Made by a program: the position numbers and the translations under genes
Notes under the pieces: generated by a model
The model's input: the letters and a program-made list of their open reading frames with translations, nothing else
Told to the model about the DNA's origin: nothing
The model's database searches: none
Assembly: GCA_003136075.1 (NCBI GenBank)
Contig: PNBP01000048.1
Span: 5,712 to 10,771 of the forward strand
Direction of reading: 5' to 3'
DNA from: Methanoregula sp.
GTDB lineage: Archaea > Halobacteriota > Methanomicrobia > Methanomicrobiales > Methanospirillaceae
DNA: 5,060 bases
Shown here: piece after piece, positions 1-5,060 of the stretch
Position numbering within the stretch: the stretch's first letter is position 1
Layout: each line of letters begins with the position of its first letter

Positions 1-60
1 ATTAATAATCACAAAACTCTCAGAAACGTGTTTCTCGTCGCACTGGGGGCTGATTCTTGA
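1..60 (+). other. Possible C-terminal tail of a plus-strand CDS entering from the left
   Basis: Frame 1 is open from the first base to a TGA at 58-60 and would encode 19 residues ending in VFLVALGADS. A run of seven T at 69-75 follows nine bases later, as expected of an archaeal terminator after a plus-strand gene converging on cobQ. Nothing here identifies a family, and an open frame of this length can occur by chance, so this is only a candidate gene end. Confidence 0.25.
22..35. repeat. Short inverted repeat downstream of cobQ
   Basis: AGAAAC and GTTTCT form a perfect 6-bp inverted repeat separated by GT. It lies about 55 bases past the cobQ stop. On the minus strand it is followed after five bases by TTTT, so it could be a weak 3' end signal for cobQ, but a two-base loop makes a stable hairpin unlikely. 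No stronger T run lies between it and the cobQ stop on that strand. Confidence 0.3.
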
Positions 61-68
61 TAATTACC

Positions 69-75
69 TTTTTTT
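69..75 (+). terminator. Candidate T-run terminator, plus strand
   Basis: Seven consecutive T on the plus strand lie just outside the 3' end of cobQ. Archaeal RNA polymerase can terminate on T runs without a hairpin. It would serve the possible plus-strand gene ending at 60 and not cobQ, for which it reads as A on the transcribed strand. Confidence 0.3.
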
Positions 76-87
76 ACACGAGAAGGA

Positions 88-1530
88 TCAGGCAACCAGC
101 AGGGCAACGATTGCATCCATATCCACGTGCTCTTCAAAAATATCCGCAAGTGCGTCATACGGATCGCCATTAACAGGGGGAACAGGCGTAAACGCTGCTC
201 CTTTTTTCTGGTACAGGAATGACAACAGCGCGTTTGCCGCTGATGGGTTTGTAAAGAGCCCGTGCATGTTTGATCCAAAGACCAGCCCATCAGCACTTGC
301 CAGCCCGTCGCCAACAAATGCTTCCCGTTCGTTACCGGCGGTTGTTATACCCATATGAATCTCGTAACCCGTGACCTCCCCTATCCCGGAAAGGATAGGC
401 GGGACCGGGTGTGCTGTCCGCCGGACCTGTGTCGTGTTCTTCGCATATGACAAAAACCGGGTGACAGAATCGAGCAGTCCCAGTCCCTCATAGGTACCAG
501 CAGCAGATTCAAAACCGGCATCCACCAGTTGCCGTCCCAGCATCTGGTAACCGCCACAGATGCCGATGATCGGGATCTTCCGTTCACGGGCTTTTTGGAG
601 TTCGTGCCCGGTGCCGGTTTCTTTTAACACGGCGAGGTCATCAATAGTATTCTTTGTACCGGGGATAATGATGCAGTCATAAGGAGCAAGGGGGGTACCG
701 GGTAGCACATATTCGACAGAGGCATACTGTTCCAGCAGTTCAAAATCTGTAAAATTTGAGATGTGGGGGAGACGGATGACCGCGATCCGCACGGGAAAAA
801 CGGTGGTTTTCTTATCCCCGATTGACAGGGAATCCTCGCTTGGTAGCGGGATCGAAAAATACGGTACAATGCCCAGCACCGGGACGGAAATGAGATCTTC
901 GATAATTTTCACACCCGGGGCAAAGATTTCCGGATCGCCACGGAACTTGTTGATGATAATACCTTTTACAAGAGGGCGCACCTCTTCCGGCAGGAGCAGG
1001 TACGTGCCGTAAATCTGGGCAAACACCCCGCCTCGCTCGATATCGGCAACAAGGATCATCGGCAGGCGGAGCGCCAGTGCCAGCTGAACATTGGCGATAT
1101 CACGGTCATACAAATTGACTTCCGCGGCGCCACCGGCCCCTTCGATGACAACGTGACCATAAGTTGTTTGCAGGCGATTGAATGACTCAAGTGCTCTTTT
1201 GAGGAGCATGGGGGTTTCCCGGTAATAGTCTGTGATCGGGACATCCTTGTAGGGGCGTCCATACAGGACGACCTGTGAAACACCATCCCCTTTGGGTTTG
1301 AGAAGAATGGGGTTCATGTCAGTAGCGGGTAAAAGCTGTGCAGCATATGCCTGCATCGCCTGGGCCATGCCAATCTCCCCCCCATCCTGCGTCACAAACG
1401 AGTTCAGGCTCATGTTCTGGGATTTGAAGGGTGCAACAGAGATGCCGCGGCGTACAAGGCAGCGGCAGATTGCCGCAACGGTCACACTTTTTCCGGCATG
1501 CGAAGACGTTCCCACCACAAAAAGGGACAT
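88..1530 (-). CDS. cobQ: Cobyric acid synthase (CobQ/CbiP), glutamine-dependent
   Basis: The enzyme carries out four ATP- and glutamine-dependent amidations of adenosylcobyrinic acid a,c-diamide to give adenosylcobyric acid, in the cytoplasm, during cobamide synthesis or salvage. The 480 residues match the usual family length. The N-terminal synthetase domain starts with the P-loop variant GTSSHAGKS (residues 7-15), followed by KSQNMSLNS (36-44), which separates CobQ/CbiP from the a,c-diamide synthases CbiA and CfbB, and by [11 protein letters not shown] (130-140). The C-terminal class I glutamine amidotransferase domain (about 248-440) has the nucleophile Cys325 in [10 protein letters not shown] and a likely catalytic His423 in NMHGLF. 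ATG at 1530 is the first start after an in-frame TGA at 1542-1540, and any later start would remove the P-loop. No partner cobalamin gene lies in the window; it appears to be transcribed alone from the divergent promoter shared with aIF1. In methanogens its product feeds corrinoid-dependent methyltransferases (family knowledge). Confidence 0.97.
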   Translation of the reverse strand: MSLFVVGTSSHAGKSVTVAAICRCLVRRGISVAPFKSQNMSLNSFVTQDGGEIGMAQAMQAYAAQLLPATDMNPILLKPKGDGVSQVVLYGRPYKDVPITDYYRETPMLLKRALESFNRLQTTYGHVVIEGAGGAAEVNLYDRDIANVQLALALRLPMILVADIERGGVFAQIYGTYLLLPEEVRPLVKGIIINKFRGDPEIFAPGVKIIEDLISVPVLGIVPYFSIPLPSEDSLSIGDKKTTVFPVRIAVIRLPHISNFTDFELLEQYASVEYVLPGTPLAPYDCIIIPGTKNTIDDLAVLKETGTGHELQKARERKIPIIGICGGYQMLGRQLVDAGFESAAGTYEGLGLLDSVTRFLSYAKNTTQVRRTAHPVPPILSGIGEVTGYEIHMGITTAGNEREAFVGDGLASADGLVFGSNMHGLFTNPSAANALLSFLYQKKGAAFTPVPPVNGDPYDALADIFEEHVDMDAIVALLVA

Positions 1531-1582
1531 ATCAATAGATCATGAACACCTTACCTTAAAACCGATACTCTTTTTTCTTTTT

Positions 1583-1594
1583 GAAATATATTTA
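1583..1594 (+). promoter_or_regulatory. Candidate BRE/TATA element for aIF1 (distal)
   Basis: The plus strand reads GAAA followed by TATATTTA, resembling a purine/A-rich BRE joined to a TATA box. Use of this box would place the start of transcription near 1615 and give a leader of about 50 nt. It overlaps the candidate cobQ box because the core AAATATATTT (1584-1593) is a perfect palindrome, so one site may serve both directions or the two promoters may compete. Confidence 0.35.
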
Positions 1595-1595
1595 A
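1587..1595 (-). promoter_or_regulatory. Candidate TATA box for cobQ
   Basis: Read on the minus strand this is TTAAATATA, close to the archaeal TATA consensus. Its centre is about 60 bases upstream of the cobQ ATG. With the usual spacing of about 25 bases, transcription would start near 1563-1566 and leave a leader of roughly 35 nt. The position is inferred from consensus only. Confidence 0.45.
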
Positions 1596-1630
1596 GAGAA
1601 AACCCTCAAAACGGTCAATGCAATGCCAAG

Positions 1631-1640
1631 TAATAAATAA
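1631..1640 (+). promoter_or_regulatory. Candidate TATA box for aIF1 (proximal)
   Basis: TAATAAATAA lies 25-34 bases upstream of the aIF1 ATG. A start about 25 bases downstream would fall at or within a few bases of the ATG, giving a leaderless mRNA. This agrees with the lack of any Shine-Dalgarno sequence in the A-rich stretch just before the start. The further ATATAAA at 1646-1652 is too close to the ATG to be the TATA box of this start. Confidence 0.4.
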
Positions 1641-1664
1641 CCGGGATATAAAAAAATAGATGTA

Positions 1665-1970
1665 ATGATTGGTGGCATTTGCCCGACGTGTGGACTTCCT
1701 AACGAACTCTGTATCTGTGAGGAAGTAGCAAAGGAACAGCAAAGGATCAATGTCAAAGTCAACAAACGCCGATATGGAAAAGAAGTAACGGTTATTGAAG
1801 GCCTTGATCCAACGGATATTGATCTTGAAGACCTTTCCAAATTCCTGAAAGGAAAACTCGCTTGTGGCGGGACGGTAAAAGGCACCTCAATTGAGCTGCA
1901 GGGGAATCACCGTGATCGGGTGAAAGCCCTTCTCTCCATGAAAGGGTACAATACCGAGAATATTTCCTGA
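1665..1970 (+). CDS. sui1: Archaeal translation initiation factor aIF1 (SUI1/eIF1 family)
   Basis: aIF1 binds the small ribosomal subunit near the P site and helps select the start codon and correct initiator tRNA pairing. The 101 residues are the usual length. An N-terminal zinc knuckle [13 protein letters not shown] (Cys6, Cys9, Cys16, Cys18) is typical of euryarchaeal aIF1. The SUI1 fold follows from about residue 28: the basic loop [12 protein letters not shown] (31-42), then [29 protein letters not shown] in outline, and the conserved [14 protein letters not shown] region (77-90). ATG at 1665 keeps the zinc knuckle. An ATG at 1660 runs straight into TAA and is excluded. There is no Shine-Dalgarno sequence, so leaderless translation is likely. 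The gene is monocistronic, divergent from cobQ and convergent with the secretion operon; a T-run terminator begins 32 bases after its stop. Confidence 0.96.
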   Translation: MIGGICPTCGLPNELCICEEVAKEQQRINVKVNKRRYGKEVTVIEGLDPTDIDLEDLSKFLKGKLACGGTVKGTSIELQGNHRDRVKALLSMKGYNTENIS

Positions 1971-2001
1971 GATATGATGTAACGACTTCATTTCAGGTCT
2001 A

Positions 2002-2017
2002 TTTTTTTGTCTTTTTT
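2002..2017 (+). terminator. T-run terminator of aIF1
   Basis: Seven T (2002-2008) and six T (2012-2017) are separated by GTC, 32 bases after the aIF1 stop. No hairpin precedes them; paired T tracts of this kind are typical archaeal terminators. Confidence 0.6.
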
Positions 2018-2023
2018 GGTTTA

Positions 2024-2045
2024 CACAGAGATTGGATTCTTTGTG
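2024..2045 (+). repeat. Inverted repeat able to form an RNA hairpin after the aIF1 terminator
   Basis: CACAGAG (2024-2030) and CTTTGTG (2039-2045) can pair over seven positions, one of them G-U, around an eight-base loop. The G-U pair becomes an A-C mismatch on the other strand, so it folds better in plus-strand RNA. It lies just beyond the T tracts of aIF1 and might stabilise a read-through 3' end. It is short enough to be chance. Confidence 0.25.
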
Positions 2046-2072
2046 CAGAATAGAGATACCGAAGCATATTCC

Positions 2073-2092
2073 TCCACCGGTGGATTTTTTTT
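2073..2092 (+). terminator. Palindrome plus eight T, possible second terminator
   Basis: TCCACCGGTGGA (2073-2084) is a perfect 12-bp palindrome followed directly by eight T (2085-2092). This looks like an intrinsic terminator for plus-strand RNA, although the hairpin would have only about four pairs around a CCGG loop. It could act as a fail-safe behind the aIF1 terminator, or the palindrome could be a protein-binding site. Confidence 0.4.
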
Positions 2093-2184
2093 AATCGATC
2101 AATACCGGGAATTTACCGATGGGATTTACAGTAACAAAGAGATTAAAGTACCGTTTATTCAATGTGCAGTTATTTTAAAAATCC

Positions 2185-2199
2185 AAAAAAAAGAAAAAA
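2185..2199 (-). terminator. T-run terminator of the secretion operon
   Basis: On the minus strand, six T and then eight T separated by one C begin immediately after the TGA (2202-2200) of the second T2SSF gene. This marks the end of the operon. No hairpin is needed for archaeal termination on such a tract. Confidence 0.65.
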
Positions 2200-3237
2200 T
2201 CAGATGAAGAACCGGAACGTGACCCACGATATGATGAGCATCAGTGCTGAGTATTTGAGACCGGCAACCACTCGCCCTTCACCCATCTGGCCAGCGCACA
2301 AGCCGGAAAAAAATCCCTGGATCATCGCAGCATGCGCAAACAACCGTTTATACGCGGGGAGATCGATCCTCCCCATAAACTGGCTCCCGGCACCGGACGC
2401 CGATGCTGCAATACCCGCTGTTGCCATAGTAGTCAAAAACGTACTCACGAGAATCGCAATCACAAAGAGGAACACGCCAAACGAGACGATGACGATGATA
2501 ACGTAAATAAACATGTTATTCCGTCGCTCCTGGGCAAGGTTTACCACTTCAAAGGTATCCCTCGCTGCTGCCCGTAGCACCTCGCTCACATCACCGCCGG
2601 CCTTGCTTGCTTTTGCGATCAGGTCAACACTCCGGTCAGCCATCGGCGTGCCAAGGTTTTTCCCGAACCGGTACATCGCTTCAACAAACCCGACACCCCA
2701 TGACATCTCGTTATCAAGCTTCCGGATATGGGGCGTGAGCGTCCCGTACTCCGCACCTGCAACAAGATGGACCGCATTGGGAAGTGTCATACCAGAATCA
2801 TTCATACCTGCAAGATCCCGGAAAAAGTTTGGCAGTGCATCTTCAAGGTTGTGGACCCGGTTCTGCTCCTTAAAATCGAGCAGGGCAACAGGAATAATCG
2901 AAGCCAGCACGGCAAAAACGGCAAAATCATCGACAACCGTAGATGTGAAAAGCACTTTGATACCATATGCCTGGACCATCGAAATAAAGCCGCCGATGAA
3001 GATAATAAGTGAGATCGGGATGCAGACAATCAGGATATTCTCTGGCCTCTCGGTGAGCACCTGAATTGGGTGCTTGAAAAATTTCCCGATGCCCTCGCGA
3101 CTCTTGCGCTCACGCTCCAGTTTTACGGTAATCTCGTTGAGTTCTCCCTCTACCGCATCCATCTCACCACGGGAAAGCGGGGGGAGTTGTGGCGTTTTTT
3201 GTCCCAGCAGACCCGTAATTTTATCCGTTATTGCCAT
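2200..3237 (-). CDS. Second T2SSF-domain membrane protein (C-terminal half of an ArlJ/TadC-like platform)
   Basis: This 345-residue integral membrane protein is the likely second half of the platform on which the neighbouring ATPase acts. A cytoplasmic, highly charged N-terminal stretch (about 22-50, probably helical, possibly coiled coil) leads to two membrane segments (about 67-88 and 104-121). A cytoplasmic T2SSF domain follows (about 130-240, with LEDALPNFFRDLAGMNDSGM at 131-150 and SKAGGDVSEVLRAAA at 211-225). Then come a membrane segment (about 243-268), a small-residue-rich loop (271-289) and a last segment (about 325-344). The ATG lies one base after the previous gene's stop (TGATATG), with GGAG at 3248-3245, seven bases upstream, so re-initiation by coupled translation is expected. 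Family knowledge: many archaeal homologues carry both T2SSF domains in one chain. Archaellum or adhesive pilus cannot be decided from this sequence. Confidence 0.9.
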   Translation of the reverse strand: MAITDKITGLLGQKTPQLPPLSRGEMDAVEGELNEITVKLERERKSREGIGKFFKHPIQVLTERPENILIVCIPISLIIFIGGFISMVQAYGIKVLFTSTVVDDFAVFAVLASIIPVALLDFKEQNRVHNLEDALPNFFRDLAGMNDSGMTLPNAVHLVAGAEYGTLTPHIRKLDNEMSWGVGFVEAMYRFGKNLGTPMADRSVDLIAKASKAGGDVSEVLRAAARDTFEVVNLAQERRNNMFIYVIIVIVSFGVFLFVIAILVSTFLTTMATAGIAASASGAGSQFMGRIDLPAYKRLFAHAAMIQGFFSGLCAGQMGEGRVVAGLKYSALMLIISWVTFRFFI

Positions 3238-3238
3238 A

Positions 3239-4162
3239 TCAGGACTCCGGCGTCATGGAGCTGATCATAATCACAAACATCAACGTGCCAAACGGGATCA
3301 TAAGGTAAATAATCAGGTACAGGAACATCGGTTTTGAATCGCCGCCAAGGACGGACATAATGGACTGCAGGATGATCATAAACAACGTGCCTGCAACCAT
3401 TGCCGTGACATAGGATTCCGCAATCAGTGCCAATGTGTCAAGGAACATCTTCTGCGTCTGACGGTTTTCGAGGGCATACTGGTCTGCTTTTGTGCGGAAA
3501 TAATTGGTCAGGTTCCCCCCGCTTGAGATGCTCGCCATCGATCCCTGTAAAAATTCCTTGAGCCGAAGGCTGGGTGTGCTCGAAGACACTATCCTGAGGG
3601 CATCGATAAGATCCCTGCCAAAGATATCGATCTCCCGGGAGATGTACCGGGCTTCAACCGAACTCTCCCCATAGATGGGGCTGTCGCCAAGCTGGCGGAA
3701 CACTTCTGCAGGAGTAATTCCTGACGTTGACATCGCAGTGATATAGTTAATCGCGTAGGGGAGTGTCGCATCGATATTTCGGCGCCGGTTCCCTGCAACA
3801 ACACTGGGGTAGACGATAAAAATCGCATACGTGATCCCCCCAAACACAAGGAGTGAAAAAATAACAACAAATATCGTGCCGAGAATGAGGCTGTTCTGCG
3901 CAAGAACCATGAACACTTCAGGGACTTCACCTTTGTATTTGATCAACTGGGGGATTTTGAGCATCCAGGTAATCAAGCCAAGGAACACCGATGCAATCAG
4001 CCCGACAAGAATGGAACTGACAAATGCGGTGGAGAGATAGACTTCAAACGGTGTTTTCAGCCGGGCTGAGATCAGATCATTTCTCAACTGGGCATACTGT
4101 TCCCGTTGGCCCTTCATGCGCATACCCAAAAGGTTGAAGCAAAGCCGTTCGTAACTATTCAT
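3239..4162 (-). CDS. First T2SSF-domain membrane protein (N-terminal half of an ArlJ/TadC-like platform)
   Basis: This 307-residue integral membrane protein probably anchors the pilus or archaellum ATPase and helps transmit its motion to pilin assembly. A cytoplasmic N-terminus (1-40, basic and helical) is followed by membrane segments at about 42-68 and 91-118. A cytoplasmic T2SSF domain follows (about 127-240, including NIDATLPYAINYITAMSTSG at 129-148 and SISSGGNLTNYF at 211-222). Two further membrane segments lie at about 247-270 and 278-301, giving the same two-domain-two layout as the next gene. It starts with ATG at 4162, overlapping the ATPase stop by eight bases (ATGAATAG), with AAGGAAGGA at 4176-4168 as ribosome binding site. 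The short tail TPES ends at TGA one base before the next start. The pair together equals the domain content of a single typical archaeal ArlJ/TadC-like protein. Confidence 0.9.
   Translation of the reverse strand: MNSYERLCFNLLGMRMKGQREQYAQLRNDLISARLKTPFEVYLSTAFVSSILVGLIASVFLGLITWMLKIPQLIKYKGEVPEVFMVLAQNSLILGTIFVVIFSLLVFGGITYAIFIVYPSVVAGNRRRNIDATLPYAINYITAMSTSGITPAEVFRQLGDSPIYGESSVEARYISREIDIFGRDLIDALRIVSSSTPSLRLKEFLQGSMASISSGGNLTNYFRTKADQYALENRQTQKMFLDTLALIAESYVTAMVAGTLFMIILQSIMSVLGGDSKPMFLYLIIYLMIPFGTLMFVIMISSMTPES
3245..3248 (-). promoter_or_regulatory. Ribosome binding site of the second T2SSF gene, inside the first
   Basis: GGAG on the minus strand lies seven bases before the ATG at 3237 and within the last codons of the upstream gene. 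It supports separate initiation of the second half rather than a sequencing error in one long gene. Confidence 0.55.
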
Positions 4163-5060
4163 ACAAATCCTTCCTTACGCGTTCTACAACCACCTCAGGT
4201 TCACGGAAATAAGAGATAAGGATCTTTGCCACATCCTTGTAGTGACGGATTTTCTTGATCCGCATCCATTCAAGGACTTCCTGCCGGCGCTTCAGCTCCT
4301 CGCGCATCCGGTTCTCGCTCCATCCCCGGGCTTCCATGATCTCTTCAAGGAGGTAGGATTTCCCGGAATAGGTGATTTCGTCAGTAGCCGAGCGCCATTT
4401 GAAGACTTCGTTTGTGATTAACTCGTTTGTCCGGGGATCGATATCGAGAATTTCGATGATCTGCTTGTTCCTGCGGATACGTTTTCCCCCGACTCGTGCC
4501 TGAACCTGAATACAGACAAAATCCAGTGCGGATAACATGTTCCGCGGGACATCCATCGGGGGGTTTTCAATACGGTGCACGACACTTGATACCGAGTCGG
4601 CGTGGATTGTTGAATAGGTAATATGACCGGTACTCATCGCCTGGAACAGTGTCTGGCATTCCTTGCCACGGACTTCACCCACGATAATGTATTCAGGACG
4701 CTGTCGCATTGCAGCACGGAGGAGCTCGTACATATTGATCTCTCCTCTGCCGGCAGTGTCAAACGAGTCACGGGTGATACTTGGGATCCAGTTGGGGTGC
4801 GGGAGCTTCACTTCACGGGTATCTTCAAGACTGACAATCTTAGACATCGGGGGGATAAACAATGAGATTGCGTTCAGTGCCGTGGTCTTCCCGGAAGCAG
4901 TTCCCCCGGCAAAAATAGCAGACTTCCCGTTTTCCACGGCAAGCCAGATATAGGCAATGGAAAGCGGGGCAAACGTGTGCCATTCGATAAGATCCGTCGG
5001 GGTGATCGGCTCGTCCTTGAATTTACGGATGGTAAATGTCGACCCATGTGCGGTGACTTG
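4155..5060 (-). CDS. Archaeal type II/IV secretion ATPase (GspE/ArlI-like), 5' end outside window
   Basis: The cytoplasmic hexameric ATPase powers assembly of a type IV pilus-like filament or an archaellum. The 301 residues in the window are the C-terminal part; the frame stays open to the window edge, so an apparent GTG start at 4937 is internal. The fragment begins near STFTIRKFKDEPITPTDLIE (residues 7-26), the conserved stretch before the nucleotide site in archaeal ArlI-type ATPases. It then has Walker A GGTASGKT (52-59), the Asp box EDTRE (79-83), Walker B around YIIVGEVRGKE (124-134) and the His box MSTGHITYSTIHADS (142-156). QARVGGKRIRRNKQIIEILDIDP (187-209 in outline) and a charged helical C-terminus complete it. 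All nucleotide-binding motifs are intact. It overlaps the first T2SSF gene by eight bases, which supports a motor-platform operon. Family members are usually 500-700 residues, so several hundred residues lie outside. Confidence 0.95.
   Translation of the reverse strand, partial: QVTAHGSTFTIRKFKDEPITPTDLIEWHTFAPLSIAYIWLAVENGKSAIFAGGTASGKTTALNAISLFIPPMSKIVSLEDTREVKLPHPNWIPSITRDSFDTAGRGEINMYELLRAAMRQRPEYIIVGEVRGKECQTLFQAMSTGHITYSTIHADSVSSVVHRIENPPMDVPRNMLSALDFVCIQVQARVGGKRIRRNKQIIEILDIDPRTNELITNEVFKWRSATDEITYSGKSYLLEEIMEARGWSENRMREELKRRQEVLEWMRIKKIRHYKDVAKILISYFREPEVVVERVRKDLYE
4168..4176 (-). promoter_or_regulatory. Ribosome binding site of the first T2SSF gene
   Basis: AAGGAAGGA on the minus strand ends five bases before the ATG at 4162 and lies within the last codons of the ATPase gene. 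It fixes the start of the membrane protein and supports translational coupling to the ATPase. Confidence 0.5.

Larger units (their letters stand above)
1971..2199. other. Convergent intergenic region without a supported gene
   Basis: These 229 bases separate aIF1 on the plus strand from the secretion operon on the minus strand. They hold the terminators and small repeats listed separately. An open frame from a TTG at 2007 to 2207 on the plus strand has no Shine-Dalgarno sequence, starts within the terminator T tracts and overlaps the end of the neighbouring gene, so I do not call it. Confidence 0.7.

Noticed and set aside
9..317. Minus-strand open frame of 102 codons overlapping the end of cobQ
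   Set aside because: It lies mostly inside cobQ in another frame, and its product is rich in Cys, Trp and Arg with no family resemblance, as expected of an out-of-frame reading.
1292..1633. Plus-strand open frame of 113 codons reaching into the promoter region
   Set aside because: It is antisense to the well-supported 5' end of cobQ and runs through the divergent promoter; no domain is recognisable.
1592..1885. Minus-strand open frame of 97 codons antisense to aIF1
   Set aside because: It is a shadow of the aIF1 coding sequence and ends in the promoter region.
2007..2207. Plus-strand open frame of 66 codons in the convergent intergenic region
   Set aside because: It begins with TTG inside a T-run terminator, has no ribosome binding site, crosses another terminator-like element, and overlaps the end of the secretion operon.
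2513..3064. Plus-strand open frame of 183 codons
   Set aside because: It is antisense to the T2SSF gene, and its Ser/Arg-rich product has no recognisable domain; the minus-strand protein has clear membrane segments and motifs.
4937..4937. GTG at 4937 as the start of the ATPase
   Set aside because: The frame continues upstream to the window edge with conserved family sequence (TFTIRKFKDEP, PTDLIEWHTFAPLSIAYIWL), so this codon is an internal Val just before Walker A.
1..5060. CRISPR array, tRNA, rRNA, insertion sequence or attachment site
   Set aside because: I found no regularly spaced direct repeats, no tRNA-like cloverleaf, no rRNA signature, and no transposase or integrase gene or paired terminal repeats on either strand.

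Overview
The window looks like a euryarchaeal methanogen chromosome, most likely Methanomicrobiales (Methanoregula/Methanospirillum-like). This rests on the protein types: an archaeal aIF1 with an N-terminal zinc knuckle, an archaeal-style secretion ATPase with archaeal T2SSF membrane partners, and a cobyric acid synthase needed for corrinoid supply. AT-rich intergenic DNA with TATA-like boxes and terminators made mainly of T runs also fits. The genus is inference and cannot be settled from the window alone.

Layout, left to right. (i) Bases 1-60 may hold the last codons of a plus-strand gene from outside the window, followed by a T run; this is weak. (ii) 88-1530, minus strand: complete cobyric acid synthase (cobQ/cbiP). 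(iii) 1531-1664: a 134-bp divergent promoter region shared by cobQ and the next gene, with the palindrome AAATATATTT at its centre. (iv) 1665-1970, plus strand: complete aIF1/SUI1 translation initiation factor, probably read from a leaderless or nearly leaderless mRNA. (v) 1971-2199: a 229-bp convergent intergenic stretch with T-run terminators for both strands and a small palindrome followed by eight T; no convincing gene. (vi) 2200-5060, minus strand: the 3' end of a tightly packed operon for an archaeal type IV pilus or archaellum-like machine. Its order in transcription is an ATPase (5' end outside the window), then a first T2SSF membrane protein, then a second one.

The three operon genes are translationally coupled: the ATPase and first membrane gene overlap by 8 nt, and the two membrane genes are separated by one nucleotide (TGATATG). 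Together they form the motor core: a cytoplasmic hexameric ATPase acting on a membrane platform. In many archaea the platform is one ArlJ/TadC-like polypeptide with two T2SSF domains; here the two halves are separate proteins.

The genes belong to recognised families, and I see no clearly new biological system. The points most worth a second look are the split platform protein and its junction, the shared divergent promoter, and the convergent terminator region.
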